Part shown: one piece after another, positions 7,409 through 13,420 of the stretch
Layout of the letters: every line of letters starts with the position of its first letter
Numbering within the stretch: position 1 is the stretch's first letter
Assembly: GCA_900542385.1 (NCBI GenBank)
Contig: UQNP01000038.1
Coordinates: 1 to 13,420, forward strand
DNA length: 13,420 nt
Direction of reading: 5' to 3'
Source of the DNA: an uncultured Eubacterium sp.
GTDB lineage: Bacteria > Bacillota > Clostridia > Peptostreptococcales > Anaerovoracaceae
The notes under the pieces: model-generated
Seen by the model: only the letters and a program-made list of their open reading frames with translations
Database searches by the model: none
What the model was told of the DNA's origin: nothing
Program-made: the position numbers and the translations under genes

Positions 7409-8297
7409 CAAAAAAAAGAGAAAAGCTCGAATCAAAATACATCCTGCGAGGGTGCGGAAATTCGCAGAAAAAAATCCGGCATGGTGTTTTCTGCTGCCAA
7501 GTCTTATTGGCGTTTCTGTGTTTTTTATCATCCCTTATGCGGATGTGCTCAGGCGTGCTTTTTTCTCTGCGGCGGGAGGAGAGTTCAGAGGATTATCGAA
7601 TTTCAAGGAGGTATTATCAAATCAGGCGTTCAGACTGGCGGTATGCAATACCGGATTGTTTATCTGTGTATGTATTCCGCTGCTGCTTTCTTTGTCTTTG
7701 GTGACAGCTCTTTGGATATACAGGCACAGTCGTGTCGGCAGTTTTTTGAAAACGGGATTTTTGATTCCTATGGCTATACCTGTAGCCGCAGTGGTTTTAC
7801 TATGGCAGATCTTATTTGACGGAAACGGACTGCTTAACGGGGCGCTCGATGCTTTAGGGCTGCCTGTGCAGGATTGGATGGGCAGCAGATGGGCTTTTGC
7901 CGTTCTTGTATTCAGCTACATATGGAAAAATATAGGATATCATGTAGTGCTGTGGCTGGCGGGATTGTCTATGATACCGGATCAGATATACGAAGCGGCA
8001 CGGATGGACGGAGCTTCGGAGTCGGTGATCTTCTTTCGTATAACGCTGCCGAATCTTTTGCCTATGCTTTTTATCATAGTGGTTTTAGCGCTCATAAATT
8101 CTTTTAAAGTGTTTAGAGAAGTTTATCTGGTGGCGGGGAATTATCCTCATGAGAGCATATATATGATACAGCATTTATTCAATAATTGGTTTCGTGATCT
8201 TGCGCTGGATAAAATGGCGGCAGGGGCGGTGCTGCTGTCATTGGCGCTTATAGCGCTGACGGCGCTGCTGAGAAAAGCATGGGAGGATCGGATATGA
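7395..8297 (+). CDS. ABC importer permease, MalF/UgpA type (CUT1)
   Basis: A 300-residue inner-membrane permease with six predicted helices (about 30-50, 82-108, 117-141, 165-187, 220-240, 274-294). After a lysine/arginine-rich cytoplasmic tail, the first helix starts at PAWCFLLPSLIGV, as in MalF/UgpA relatives. The EAA coupling loop, which docks on the ATPase, is well conserved: EAARMDGASESVIFFRITLP (200-219). The start at 7395 overlaps the lipoprotein stop; ATG 7401 (two residues shorter) is equally plausible, with GGAG at 7387-7390. The stop overlaps the next gene in an ATGA, so subunits are translationally coupled. It should form the translocation pore with the MalG-type subunit for a sugar or similar solute. 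Confidence 0.95.
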   Translation: MEMNNKKKRKARIKIHPARVRKFAEKNPAWCFLLPSLIGVSVFFIIPYADVLRRAFFSAAGGEFRGLSNFKEVLSNQAFRLAVCNTGLFICVCIPLLLSLSLVTALWIYRHSRVGSFLKTGFLIPMAIPVAAVVLLWQILFDGNGLLNGALDALGLPVQDWMGSRWAFAVLVFSYIWKNIGYHVVLWLAGLSMIPDQIYEAARMDGASESVIFFRITLPNLLPMLFIIVVLALINSFKVFREVYLVAGNYPHESIYMIQHLFNNWFRDLALDKMAAGAVLLSLALIALTALLRKAWEDRI

Positions 8298-9136
8298 AAG
8301 ATAAATTCGTTCTTTTGATAGTTTCAGCAGGCGCTTTTTTAGTTATTTATCCGGTGATATTTTTGCTTACAGGGTCGTTTATGCACCCTTCGGAATTGCA
8401 GGAGAACCTTGCGCCTATAGTGAGCCCGGCGGCAGAAGGCTATGCGGACTGGTCCTTGCTTCCTTTGATACCTACTATTCAGTCATATGTAAAGGTGCTT
8501 TTGGAGGAGCCGCAATTTTTTACAGTATTTTGGAATTCGATGAAGATCGTTTTAGGGATCATGGCAGGACAGGCATTGCTGGGAATACCAGCGGCATGGG
8601 GCTTTGCAAGATATGAATTTCGTATGAAGCGGATTTTATTTTTTATTTATATAATCCTTATGATGATGCCGTTTCAGGTGATCATGCTGTCGGAGTATCT
8701 CGTTTTGAGAAATTTATCGCTGCTTGACAGTTTATGGTCCATCATTTTGCCTGGAGCTTTTTCCACATTTCCTGTATTTGTTTTATATAATTTTTTTAGA
8801 GCGATACCTGAAGATATTATAGAATCTGCGCGTTTGGACGGCGCATCAGAACTGAAGATTTTTGTGAAGATAGGTATTCCTCTCGGGAAAAACGGCATTG
8901 TTGCAGCGCTGCTTCTGCAGTTTTTAGAATACTGGAATGTTGTGGAACAGCCTATGATTTTCCTCGACAGTAAAGAATTATGGCCTCTGACATTGTATTT
9001 ACCGGAGATCGGGATGGAAAATGCAGGTCAGGCCATTGTCGCTGCCGTTATAACATTGGTACCGACGATGATACTTTTCTTCATGTGCAAAGATCAGTTG
9101 GAAAAAGGAATAGTTGCATCTGCGGTAAAAGAGTAG
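8294..9136 (+). CDS. ABC importer permease, MalG/UgpE type (CUT1)
   Basis: A 280-residue partner permease. It has an N-terminal helix (about 5-26), an extracytoplasmic segment (27-75) and five further helices. The EAA loop is intact: ESARLDGASELKIFVKIGIP (177-196). The internal sequence WGFARYEFRMKR before the third helix is typical of MalG/UgpE proteins. I prefer ATG 8294, which makes an ATGA overlap with the MalF stop and has GGAGG (8282-8286) seven bases upstream. The in-frame ATG 8279 precedes that ribosome site and would add five residues. The protein pairs with the MalF-type subunit and presumably uses the MsmX-type ATPase at the operon end. A 32-base gap separates it from the HlyD-like gene. 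Confidence 0.95.
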   Translation: MKDKFVLLIVSAGAFLVIYPVIFLLTGSFMHPSELQENLAPIVSPAAEGYADWSLLPLIPTIQSYVKVLLEEPQFFTVFWNSMKIVLGIMAGQALLGIPAAWGFARYEFRMKRILFFIYIILMMMPFQVIMLSEYLVLRNLSLLDSLWSIILPGAFSTFPVFVLYNFFRAIPEDIIESARLDGASELKIFVKIGIPLGKNGIVAALLLQFLEYWNVVEQPMIFLDSKELWPLTLYLPEIGMENAGQAIVAAVITLVPTMILFFMCKDQLEKGIVASAVKE

Positions 9137-9168
9137 TACGGATATATCTGTTTCAGTGGGAGGGCGGT

Positions 9169-10269
9169 ATGAAAATTTTTGCTCGATTGAAAGGAAATCT
9201 CAATATAAAGGAGAAATGGCAGGATATATGTGCGATCGAATTTAAGAAAAAGATTAAAATAGTTCTGGTCTTTTTAGGTATCATGGCGGGACTGACTGTT
9301 TTATCGAGGATCACTTATAATATGATCCTTCCTGAAGTAGTTATGGGACAGGCGGAGCCTGGGACTGTAAACCATGAGATATCGACCCAGGCGGAAGTAA
9401 GATCACTTTCTGAAATACCGGTGTTTACCGAAGAAGGGCTTTTGGTGGACGGAGTTAGGGTGAGAGAAGGACAGAAAGTTTCAAAGGGAGAGATATTGTA
9501 TACTTTAGATAAAGATTCTCTGGACAGGCTGATCGAAGAAGGTCAGAATGAAGCTGAGGCATTGAGGAAGCAGATAAATCAGCTCAGAGCTGATTCTGAG
9601 GGAGATGAGCCCGCAGAAGTATACTCTTTGCAGAGCGAGAAGGATAAGAAGGAAAGATCGCTTCAGGAATATCGTAAAGTAAAAGCTGCCGGTTATGCTG
9701 TTCGTGCAGGGCAGAACGGAATAGTTACAAAAATAAATACAGCAACAGGAGATAAAACACAGGGAACTTCCGATATGCTGATAGCTGATTCCGGAAAAAA
9801 TCTTACTGCCGTGTCGGTAATGGAAGCCGATGAGGAAAGCAGGTATATCGGAGAAAATACAGTTGCAGATATAACTGCTTCTGACGGAACTGTATTTGAG
9901 GACTTGTCCGTAGCGTCTATAACGGCGAAAGAATCAGAGCAGACTGTGACTGTCAGCATACCTTTGCCGGAAGGTGATTTTTATCTGGGTCAGCTTGTAA
10001 GTGTGGAGCTTGATTCTTCGTCCAAGACATATGAATGCTGCATACCGAGAACAGCGCTGAACATGGAGGGCAGTTCCTACTTTCTCTACACTGTATCTGA
10101 AGAAGATACGATACTGGGAAAAGAATATACTGTGGAAAAGCTTGAGGTGCAGGTACTTGATAAGAACCGTGAGATAGCTGCGGTGGAAGGTATCTCCAGC
10201 GGACAGAAAATTATCGTACGTTCCGACAAGCCCATTGAGGCGGGCAACAAAGTGAGAAAGGACCAATGA
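9169..10269 (+). CDS. HlyD/MacA-like membrane fusion (adaptor) protein
   Basis: A 366-residue adaptor of the efflux type. A cytoplasmic N-terminus leads to one membrane helix (about 29-48), placing the rest outside. Residues about 70-115 form the first lipoyl/barrel-sandwich half (VRVREGQKVSKGEILYTLD). A short coiled-coil hairpin rich in Glu, Lys, Arg and Gln spans about 116-172, and the second half (AGQNGIVTKINTATGDKT) follows at 180-197. Beta-barrel and membrane-proximal parts run to the end, with the MacA/AcrA-like signature IIVRSDKPIEAGNKV near 348-362. ATG 9169 has GGGAGGG just upstream; the open frame extends back to 8980 inside the MalG gene, but that part is out-of-frame coding shadow. 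The hairpin is short, as in Gram-positive homologues with no outer membrane. It overlaps the MacB-like gene by ATGA, and the two are likely partners. Finding it inside a sugar-importer operon is unusual. Confidence 0.9.
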   Translation: MKIFARLKGNLNIKEKWQDICAIEFKKKIKIVLVFLGIMAGLTVLSRITYNMILPEVVMGQAEPGTVNHEISTQAEVRSLSEIPVFTEEGLLVDGVRVREGQKVSKGEILYTLDKDSLDRLIEEGQNEAEALRKQINQLRADSEGDEPAEVYSLQSEKDKKERSLQEYRKVKAAGYAVRAGQNGIVTKINTATGDKTQGTSDMLIADSGKNLTAVSVMEADEESRYIGENTVADITASDGTVFEDLSVASITAKESEQTVTVSIPLPEGDFYLGQLVSVELDSSSKTYECCIPRTALNMEGSSYFLYTVSEEDTILGKEYTVEKLEVQVLDKNREIAAVEGISSGQKIIVRSDKPIEAGNKVRKDQ

Positions 10270-11363
10270 TGTTAAAATCATTTTCAGGTTTTGGGAAATA
10301 TGTGCTCTCGATGATATGTGCGGTCGCTGCTATATGTCTGATAGTCCTTGAAATATCAGCTTTGTCTGATATGGGTAAGAACAAAGGAATATATTATCGG
10401 ATAGATTCAGAAAGCGAGATGATACCGTCAAGGGAAGCATATGTGTATTATGATGAAAAATACGGGAAAAATGCGCAGGAAAATGAAGACGAGCTGCAGT
10501 ACGACATGCTGTTTTGGAAAGACTATGGGAGCGGAACTGTTGAGAATCATTTACTGGGGCGTATTTCGGAGACTGGTATAGTCTATGCATGCGGCAGAAC
10601 TGATTTGATGGCAAAGGACGCTTTGAGGCTTGATCATGATGATGCCGGACTTTGTATTTTAGGCAAACAGACTGCTTGGGAGCTTTTCGGTACGGAAAAT
10701 GCTGATGGACTTAGAGTTCATTATGGAGAAGATGATTATATTGTCGCAGATGTTTCCCGGGAAATCAATCGCATTTTTATAGCTCAGACAGGCGGCGGCA
10801 GCGATATAAATTTTGATCGTATAAATGTTGTTCCCAAATATGAAGAACAGGCTATGATGATCAGGCAGGAGATAGAAAGCATATTTGAAACAGGAAGCCG
10901 ACTGGAAAATGATTTTGTTTATTGGATATTAAAGCTGGTATTGCTTATATCTCCTGTGATAGTAATTTTGTTTTTTGCAGGATATGCAGTGCGAAGGATA
11001 CCGAGAAGGAAAAAACTGATAACAGTATGCACGGCATTGTCAATTATAGTGATGGCAGCAGTCATCGCAGGCTATCCTGATGATATGATCCCTCCGGCCT
11101 GGTCGGATCTTCAGTTCTGGCCTGAGATGCTTGCAGAAAAAGCGGAATCGATAAATACTTTTATAAAAGGGCATAAAACAGAAATTGAAATGCGGTATCT
11201 GTACTGTGCAGTGCGTGCTTTCCTGTTCGGGCTGATGTCTGCTTTTCTTACGATAGCTGCAGTAATGAGTTTTAAAATAAAGTATCGCGATCTGCATATG
11301 AAAGGAGAGGTCGAAAAGAATGAAAGAACTTCGTATTCAACAGATAAGCAAGATCTATCCTAA
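10266..11363 (+). CDS. MacB/FtsX-like membrane protein with periplasmic-core-like domain
   Basis: A 365-residue protein not assigned to a named family with certainty. It has one N-terminal helix (about 12-32), a large extracytoplasmic domain (33-217) and three C-terminal helices (about 218-240, 250-270, 312-336), which is the MacB/FtsX permease topology. The domain contains GLCILGKQTAWELFGTENAD (128-147), then a short strand motif DDYIVADV (156-163), much like the 'lgkktAeelFG...y.VvgV' part of MacB periplasmic cores. IPPAWSDLQFW (275-285) between the last helices resembles clostridial MacB-like permeases. It lacks an ATPase domain. ATG 10266 overlaps the adaptor stop; ATG 10269 has better spacing to AAGGA (10258-10262). 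The last 44 bases overlap the ATPase gene. It is probably the membrane partner of the HlyD-like adaptor; function and energy source are unknown. Confidence 0.8.
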   Translation: MMLKSFSGFGKYVLSMICAVAAICLIVLEISALSDMGKNKGIYYRIDSESEMIPSREAYVYYDEKYGKNAQENEDELQYDMLFWKDYGSGTVENHLLGRISETGIVYACGRTDLMAKDALRLDHDDAGLCILGKQTAWELFGTENADGLRVHYGEDDYIVADVSREINRIFIAQTGGGSDINFDRINVVPKYEEQAMMIRQEIESIFETGSRLENDFVYWILKLVLLISPVIVILFFAGYAVRRIPRRKKLITVCTALSIIVMAAVIAGYPDDMIPPAWSDLQFWPEMLAEKAESINTFIKGHKTEIEMRYLYCAVRAFLFGLMSAFLTIAAVMSFKIKYRDLHMKGEVEKNERTSYSTDKQDLS

Positions 11364-12474
11364 TGGAGTGCAGGCGGTCGATGATTTTTCGATAACTGTC
11401 AATGAACATGATTTTATAGTGCTTGTGGGACCTTCGGGATGCGGCAAATCTACAGTCTTACGAATGATAGCAGGACTGGAAAAAGCAACCGAGGGAAAGA
11501 TCCTTCTTGATGGCACGGATATAAGTGATGTGAGTCCGAGGGATAGAAACATTGCGATGATATTTCAAAATTATGCGCTTTATCCGCATATGACAGTGTA
11601 TGATAATATGGCGTTTTGTTTAAAACAGGAGAAAAAGAGCAAGGAAGAGATAAGGCAGATAGTATCAGGTGCTGCGGCGCGTCTGGGGATAGAAGAGCTT
11701 CTGCATAGAAAACCGAAGACCTTGTCAGGAGGAGAAAAACAGCGCGTGGCAATGGGGCGCGCCATAGTTCGCAGCCCTGAGCTGTTTCTTATGGATGAGC
11801 CTCTCTCCAATCTTGATGCTCAGCTTCGCAGCCGTATGAGAAGAGAAATTTCGAGGCTGTATCATGATATATCTGCAACGGTGATATATGTTACTCATGA
11901 TCAGATAGAAGCTATGACCCTTGGGACTAAGATCGTTGTTATGAGGGAGGGTCGGATACAGCAGATCGATACTCCGGAGAATCTGTACAAAAGGCCTGCA
12001 AATGTATTTACGGCGCAGTTTATAGGGACCCCTCGAATGAATCTCATAGAAATGAAAGTGGTGTACGATGGAAATGGGCAGGTGGCCTTGCGGCGCGGTA
12101 TATTCAAAGTATTTTTAGATGAGAAAACACAGCATATCCTGATTTTAAAAAAGTATGTGGATAAACACGTTATAGCAGGTGTAAGGGCGGAGGATATAGA
12201 AATAAGACCGGCAGAAGATCCTTCGGAGGATAATATCTTCACCGTCTGCGATGTGGAATATCAGGGAAAAAACAGCTATATGTTTCTGGCTTTTGACAGC
12301 GATGTAAATGATAAAGAAAGCTTTGCATATGAAAAAGGCAGAGAACTCATCGCGAAATGTTCCGAAGAGTCTCTGCACGCATTGAATACAGGTATGAAGA
12401 AAGTCGGCGCCTATATACCGCCGAAAGCGATCCATGTGTTCGATCCTCAAAGTGAAGAACGCATTGAGATTTGA
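11320..12474 (+). CDS. ABC transporter ATPase, MsmX/UgpC/MalK type
   Basis: A 384-residue ATPase of the carbohydrate-importer class. It has Walker A GPSGCGKST (37-45), the Q-loop Gln83 (IFQNYALYPHMTVYDNMAF), signature LSGGEKQRVAMGRA (135-148), Walker B LFLMDEP (155-161) with Glu160, D-loop SNLDAQLR (163-170) and switch His193 (VTHD). The C-terminal third (about 235-384) is the regulatory TOBE/MalK-like domain; GVRAEDIEIRP corresponds to the usual G-x-R-P-E motif, with Ala in place of Pro. All catalytic residues are present. Its natural partners are the EAA loops of the MalF- and MalG-type permeases. MacB-like permeases normally use a shorter LolD/MacB ATPase, which is not encoded here. The start ATG 11320 has AAGGAGAGG (11302-11310) and overlaps the preceding gene by 44 bases, so it is translationally coupled. 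Some such ATPases serve several importers. Confidence 0.96.
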   Translation: MKELRIQQISKIYPNGVQAVDDFSITVNEHDFIVLVGPSGCGKSTVLRMIAGLEKATEGKILLDGTDISDVSPRDRNIAMIFQNYALYPHMTVYDNMAFCLKQEKKSKEEIRQIVSGAAARLGIEELLHRKPKTLSGGEKQRVAMGRAIVRSPELFLMDEPLSNLDAQLRSRMRREISRLYHDISATVIYVTHDQIEAMTLGTKIVVMREGRIQQIDTPENLYKRPANVFTAQFIGTPRMNLIEMKVVYDGNGQVALRRGIFKVFLDEKTQHILILKKYVDKHVIAGVRAEDIEIRPAEDPSEDNIFTVCDVEYQGKNSYMFLAFDSDVNDKESFAYEKGRELIAKCSEESLHALNTGMKKVGAYIPPKAIHVFDPQSEERIEI

Positions 12475-12504
12475 GATCGAAGTCAGAAGGTGTATTAGAA
12501 AGTG

Positions 12505-12532
12505 TTGAAGATTTAAGAAAGCAGCATATATT
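12505..12532 (+). promoter_or_regulatory. candidate promoter of the acetyltransferase gene
   Basis: TTGAAG (12505-12510) and TATATT (12527-12532) are 16 bases apart. The -10 differs from consensus at one position, the -35 at two. Transcription would start near 12540 and give a leader of about 135 bases. No terminator is seen between the ATPase stop (12474) and this point, so operon read-through is also possible. Confidence 0.45.
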
Positions 12533-12539
12533 GTATATG
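12525..12539. promoter_or_regulatory. palindrome over the acetyltransferase -10 region, possible operator
   Basis: CATATA-TTG-TATATG is a perfect 6-bp inverted repeat with a 3-base centre. It covers the candidate -10 box and the start point, where a repressor would block transcription. It is AT-rich, so chance occurrence is possible. Confidence 0.3.
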
Positions 12540-12547
12540 GAAGAGGA

Positions 12548-12674
12548 ATGACTTTATACAAGAAAGCAATAAAAATATTCTTTGGATCAAAAGAGAGGTG
12601 GTTTAGGTGAAGCTTTGCATTGTTTTGTCTGGAATAGTTAGATGAATATTATTGAAATGACAGGAGGATTTTAA
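12548..12674 (+). other. leader with three chained tiny ORFs
   Basis: ORF a (12548-12610, 20 codons, ATG, lysine-rich MTLYKKAIKIFF...) ends in TGA inside GTGA. ORF b (12607-12645, 12 codons, GTG, hydrophobic MKLCIVLSGIVR) has a strong ribosome site GAGGTG (12595-12600). Its TGA lies in ATGA with ORF c (12642-12674, 10 codons, MNIIEMTGGF). The TAA of ORF c abuts the acetyltransferase ATG, and ORF c contains the AGGAGG for that gene. Each stop touches the next start, as in translational coupling or leader-peptide control. None is proven translated. I see no sequence complementary to AGGAGG (no CCTCC), so classical ribosome-site sequestration is not supported. Confidence 0.35.
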
Positions 12675-13313
12675 ATGACTATTCCAGTAAAACATATTTA
12701 TCCGAGGACAGGAGATCTGGAGACGATTTATTTAAAACATGTGATAACGAATCCAAATATAACTGTTGGAGATTTTACGATATACAATGATTTTTCAGAT
12801 GACCCAACATCGTTTGAGAAAAACAATGTGCTCTATCATTATCCGATAAATAATGATAAATTACAGATCGGAAAATTTTGTTCTATAGCCTGCGGTGCAA
12901 AATTTATTTTTAACAGTGCAAACCATACGCTATCTTCATTATCGACTTATCCGTTCCCATTATTCTTTGAAGAATGGGGATCAGATAAGAAGGATGTGAC
13001 GAATGCCTGGGATAATAAAGGTGATATTATCATAGGAAATGATGTCTGGCTCGGTTATGAGTCTGTTGTTTTAGCAGGAGTCACGATTGGAGATGGAGCG
13101 ATAATCGGAGCCCGTTCAGTTGTTATAAAAGATGTTCCTCCGTACACCATAGTAGGTGGTGTTCCGGCAAAAACAATAAGGAGGCGGTTTGCAGAAGAAA
13201 TCATTTCTGCATTATTGAGAATTAAATGGTGGGACTGGTCTGAAGAGAAGATCAGGAAAAATCTCAGAGCTATTCAGACCGGCAATATCGATCAGTTAAA
13301 AGGTGCGGTATAA
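12675..13313 (+). CDS. CatB/Vat-like hexapeptide O-acetyltransferase
   Basis: A 212-residue cytosolic acetyl-CoA-dependent acyltransferase of the left-handed beta-helix (hexapeptide repeat) type, the length of xenobiotic acetyltransferases. The N-terminal segment leads into beta-helix turns (KLQIGKFCSIACGAKF, 62-77). The catalytic His84 lies in NSANHTLSSLSTYPFPLFFEEW, matching the N-x-A-N-H...S-T-(Y/F)-P-F signature of CatB and Vat enzymes. A loop insertion (about 101-116) is followed by further hexapeptide turns (IIIGNDVWLGYESVVLAGVTIGDGAIIGARSVV), the GGVPAK motif (161-166) and the C-terminal WWDWSEEKI helix. AGGAGG (12662-12667) fixes the ATG. The family acetylates chloramphenicol (CatB), streptogramin A (Vat) or unknown hydroxyl acceptors, and the chromosomal substrate here is not known. 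Proline codon use differs from the upstream operon: 4 of 10 are CCA, against none of 13 in the lipoprotein gene. Confidence 0.93.
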   Translation: MTIPVKHIYPRTGDLETIYLKHVITNPNITVGDFTIYNDFSDDPTSFEKNNVLYHYPINNDKLQIGKFCSIACGAKFIFNSANHTLSSLSTYPFPLFFEEWGSDKKDVTNAWDNKGDIIIGNDVWLGYESVVLAGVTIGDGAIIGARSVVIKDVPPYTIVGGVPAKTIRRRFAEEIISALLRIKWWDWSEEKIRKNLRAIQTGNIDQLKGAV

Positions 13314-13349
13314 TGAGGTCGAAATGATCATTACATAATGGTGCGACAA

Positions 13350-13400
13350 AAATATCCGGCGGTGCCATAAGCTCCGCCGGATATTTGCTGTTGTTGCAGG
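13350..13400 (+). terminator. strong hairpin after the acetyltransferase gene
   Basis: AAATATCCGGCGG (13350-13362) pairs over 13 bp with CCGCCGGATATTT (13374-13386) around an 11-base loop. The T-tract is partly within the stem, and the downstream sequence (GCTGTTGTTG) is only moderately T-rich, so termination may be imperfect. It could also serve the opposite strand because of the AAA flank. Nothing else is recognisable from 13314 to the window end. Confidence 0.7.
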
Positions 13401-13420
13401 TATAGACATAAAATGATCAA

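Noticed and set aside
8980..9168. Upstream extension of the HlyD-like frame into the MalG-type gene
   Set aside because: The 63 extra residues look random and are covered by the well-supported MalG frame; ATG 9169 has an excellent ribosome site.
13322..13419. AAATGATCA repeated at 13322-13330 and 13411-13419 around the final hairpin, as possible mobile-element ends
   Set aside because: Nine AT-rich bases containing the palindrome TGATCA, with no terminal inverted repeats or target duplication; likely chance.
1..13420. CRISPR arrays, tRNA or rRNA genes, insertion sequences, riboswitches
   Set aside because: No regularly spaced repeats, no cloverleaf or rRNA-like stretches, no transposase, and no recognisable riboswitch core were seen on reading both strands.

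Overview
The window looks like chromosomal DNA of a Gram-positive anaerobe, most likely class Clostridia of the Bacillota. The reasons are strong purine-rich AGGAGG-type ribosome binding sites, heavy use of ATA for Ile and AGA/AGG for Arg, an Agr/LytTR-style two-component system, a lipoprotein-anchored solute-binding protein and an MsmX-type ATPase. No finer taxonomic call is supportable. Genes are densely packed and no gene-free stretch exceeds about 200 bases.

Region 1 (1-2994): an MFS transporter on the plus strand converges on a short-chain dehydrogenase (SDR) on the minus strand, with an apparently bidirectional hairpin terminator between them. The SDR is divergent from a LysR-type regulator. 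Their predicted promoters overlap at the -35 boxes around an ATTCA-T-TGAAT palindrome, so the LysR protein probably controls the SDR and itself.

Region 2 (2995-5095): an extended -10 promoter drives a two-gene operon. It encodes a LytTR response regulator and a multi-pass sensor kinase of the GHKL/HPK10 (AgrC/ComD-like) type, and a GC-rich hairpin terminator closes it. No AgrB or AgrD peptide-signal gene is visible in the window.

Region 3 (5086-12474): a tightly packed six-gene operon encodes a large lipoprotein (N-terminal propeller-like region followed by a family-1 type solute-binding domain), MalF-type and MalG-type permeases, an HlyD/MacA-like adaptor, a MacB/FtsX-like membrane protein and an MsmX/UgpC-type ATPase. 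Importer parts (SBP, MalF, MalG, MsmX) thus share one transcript with efflux-style parts (adaptor and MacB-like permease without its own ATPase). Between the kinase terminator and this operon lies a 15-bp direct repeat with 22-bp period (ATCGTTT..). Its geometry fits a LytTR binding site, and it sits upstream of a perfect TATAAT with no recognisable -35 box. The simplest reading is that the two-component system activates this hybrid transporter operon.

Region 4 (12475-13420): a CatB/Vat-like hexapeptide acetyltransferase with different proline codon use. It is preceded by a 200-base leader with a candidate promoter, a palindrome over its -10, and a chain of three tiny ORFs linked by overlapping stop and start codons. 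A strong hairpin follows the gene.
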